From assembly GCF_030766725.1 (NCBI RefSeq), contig NZ_JARQWR010000006.1, positions 1 to 64,000 of the forward strand: a DNA stretch of 64,000 bases, given 5' to 3'. How positions within the stretch are numbered: the first letter of the stretch is position 1; each line of letters opens with the position of its first letter. Under the pieces are notes generated by a model. That model made no database searches. It was not told where the DNA came from and was given only the letters and a program-made list of their open reading frames with translations. Source of the stretch: Flavobacterium aerium (GTDB lineage: Bacteria > Bacteroidota > Bacteroidia > Flavobacteriales > Flavobacteriaceae). Below are positions 62,667 through 64,000 of this stretch, in pieces. The translations under genes were made by a program, and so were the position numbers.

Positions 62667-64000
62667 TTATAATTTGTCCTGTAGGAGTTTAATCTCATCA
62701 CGTAATTTAGCTGCTTGCATAAAGTCTAGTTCTTTTGCTGCTTTCTCCATGGCTTTACGAGCTTCCCTTATTTTTTTCTCAATTTCTGATTTACTCAAGT
62801 ATAAGCTTTCAGGCTCTGCTGCTTTTTGAGCTTGTTTTTCAAAATAATTGGTTGAAACAGAATTGCGATTCAGCACATTAGCTAAGCTTTTGTTTAATGC
62901 TTTTGGTACCAGATTATGTTTGGTGTTATAATCCGATTGCTTGGCTCTACGATAGTTGGTTTCATCAATTGTCTTTTGCATACTGGCTGTGATTTTGTCT
63001 GCATACATAATTGCTTTACCATTAATATTACGAGCTGCACGTCCTACCGTTTGTGTCAGTGAACGATGACTGCGTAAAAAACCTTCCTTATCGGCATCCA
63101 AAATAGCGACTAATGATACTTCAGGTAAATCTAATCCTTCTCGAAGTAAGTTAACCCCAATCAGTACATCAAAGATTCCTTTACGTAAATCTTGCATGAT
63201 TTCTACACGTTCTAATGTGTCCACATCAGAGTGAATATAGCGGCAACGAATAGCAACTTTCGTTAAATATTTCGCCAATTCTTCTGCCATTCTTTTTGTA
63301 AGTGTCGTAACCAACACTCTTTCGTCTGCTTCCACACGCAATTGTATTTCTTCAATTAAATCATCAATCTGATTTAAACTCGGGCGTACTTCAATAATGG
63401 GATCTAATAAACCCGTTGGGCGGATTACCTGTTCCACATACACACCATCGGATTTCTGTAATTCATAATCGGCAGGAGTAGCACTCACATAGAGTACCTG
63501 ATTTTGCATGGCTTCAAATTCTTCAAATTTCAAAGGTCTGTTGTCCATTGCAGCGGGTAATCGGAAACCATATTCCACTAAATTTTCTTTACGGGAACGG
63601 TCCCCACCATACATTGCATGTACCTGAGATAGAGTAACGTGACTCTCATCAACAACCATTAAGAAATCGCTAGGGAAATAATCCAACAGGCAGAACGGCC
63701 TTGTGCCTGGTAAACGTCCATCTAAGTAACGAGAATAATTCTCAATACCAGAACAATATCCAAGTTCACGAATCATTTCTAAGTCAAAATTAGTACGTTC
63801 TTCAAGTCGTTTGGCTTCGAGGTGTTTTCCTATTTCTTTAAAATAATCGACTTGTTTAACTAAATCTTGTTGAATTTCCCATATTGCATTTTGTAATACA
63901 TCGGGTGATGTGACAAACATGTTTGCAGGGTAAATATTTAATCTTTCATATTTTTCAATAACTTGTCCAGTACGAGAATCAAAGGATTCTATTTCTTCAA
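62667..64000 (-). CDS. uvrB: UvrABC system protein B, C-terminal two thirds
   Basis: The frame is open to the right edge; the internal ATG at 63920 is not the start (codons upstream read NIYPAN, as in UvrB). About 444 residues are visible: the DNA-binding region, helicase motifs such as [30 protein letters not shown] and QTVGRAARN, and a C-terminal UVR domain ([24 protein letters not shown]) that contacts UvrC. It verifies damage in nucleotide excision repair. The N-terminal Walker A part lies outside the window. Confidence 0.97.
   Translation of the reverse strand, partial: EEIESFDSRTGQVIEKYERLNIYPANMFVTSPDVLQNAIWEIQQDLVKQVDYFKEIGKHLEAKRLEERTNFDLEMIRELGYCSGIENYSRYLDGRLPGTRPFCLLDYFPSDFLMVVDESHVTLSQVHAMYGGDRSRKENLVEYGFRLPAAMDNRPLKFEEFEAMQNQVLYVSATPADYELQKSDGVYVEQVIRPTGLLDPIIEVRPSLNQIDDLIEEIQLRVEADERVLVTTLTKRMAEELAKYLTKVAIRCRYIHSDVDTLERVEIMQDLRKGIFDVLIGVNLLREGLDLPEVSLVAILDADKEGFLRSHRSLTQTVGRAARNINGKAIMYADKITASMQKTIDETNYRRAKQSDYNTKHNLVPKALNKSLANVLNRNSVSTNYFEKQAQKAAEPESLYLSKSEIEKKIREARKAMEKAAKELDFMQAAKLRDEIKLLQDKL

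Overview
The window looks like a chromosomal segment of a Bacteroidota bacterium, most likely family Flavobacteriaceae (near Flavobacterium/Myroides). The evidence is the AT-rich sequence, the Bacteroidota promoter signature TAnnTTTG in front of many genes, the gliding lipoprotein GldI, three proteins ending in type IX secretion (T9SS) sorting domains, type III glutamine synthetase, a lipoprotein Fe/Mn superoxide dismutase and typical flavobacterial gene neighbours. I cannot name a species. No rRNA, tRNA, CRISPR array, insertion sequence or phage gene was seen. Most of the window is a core chromosome with convergent genes separated by compact hairpin terminators.

Layout. 0-8 kb: end of a T9SS type B cargo, an aminotransferase, a secreted aspartyl protease with PDZ domain, a DUF1573 protein, valS, a GNAT acetyltransferase and a YD-repeat lipoprotein. 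8-14 kb (minus strand): rsfS-ftsH, then a terminator and a fresh promoter, then LUD-cdsA-psd-acyl-CoA-binding protein-sod, which links phospholipid synthesis to envelope stress genes. 14-24 kb: birA, pyrE with a head-to-head Nudix gene, glnN, purM, an S9 peptidase and two small conserved genes. 24-27 kb: nrnA-gldI-cyclophilin/FKBP fusion, a periplasmic folding and gliding cluster. 27-28.6 kb: a CLC-F fluoride exporter behind a clear fluoride riboswitch.

28.8-39.9 kb is the accessory island. One apparent operon encodes a seven-repeat, probably beta-propeller, T9SS cargo; a 1032-residue YD-shell protein; a 1184-residue Rhs protein with the core motif ending DPDGM and a unique ~218-residue C-terminal tail; and four small lipoproteins plus a broken mosaic fifth. 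Two lipoproteins diverge at the front but share a nearly identical 175-bp 3' segment, and the pseudogene is stitched from pieces of its neighbours. The layout fits a polymorphic-toxin locus with an evolving immunity array. The split into propeller, shell and core-plus-toxin resembles the TcB/TcC logic of Tc toxins. This is the best candidate for an undescribed system, but toxin activity and immunity are inference.

40-54 kb: guaA, a four-LysM lipoprotein, OsmC, DUF3820, pyrG-yidC, a MORN-repeat protein, mnmA, an EamA transporter, a T9SS-sorted subtilase and a nitronate monooxygenase-like enzyme. 54-58.4 kb: beta-carbonic anhydrase with an unexplained structured leader, a Tat-exported alkaline phosphatase, and a zinc-type cluster (COG0523 GTPase, MerC-like protein, divergent Fur-family regulator) with a 13-bp perfect palindrome between the divergent promoters. 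58.4-64 kb: lysA, an AT-rich stretch with a lone lipoprotein and several inverted repeats, sucC, DUF1456 and the C-terminal two thirds of uvrB, which runs off the right edge.
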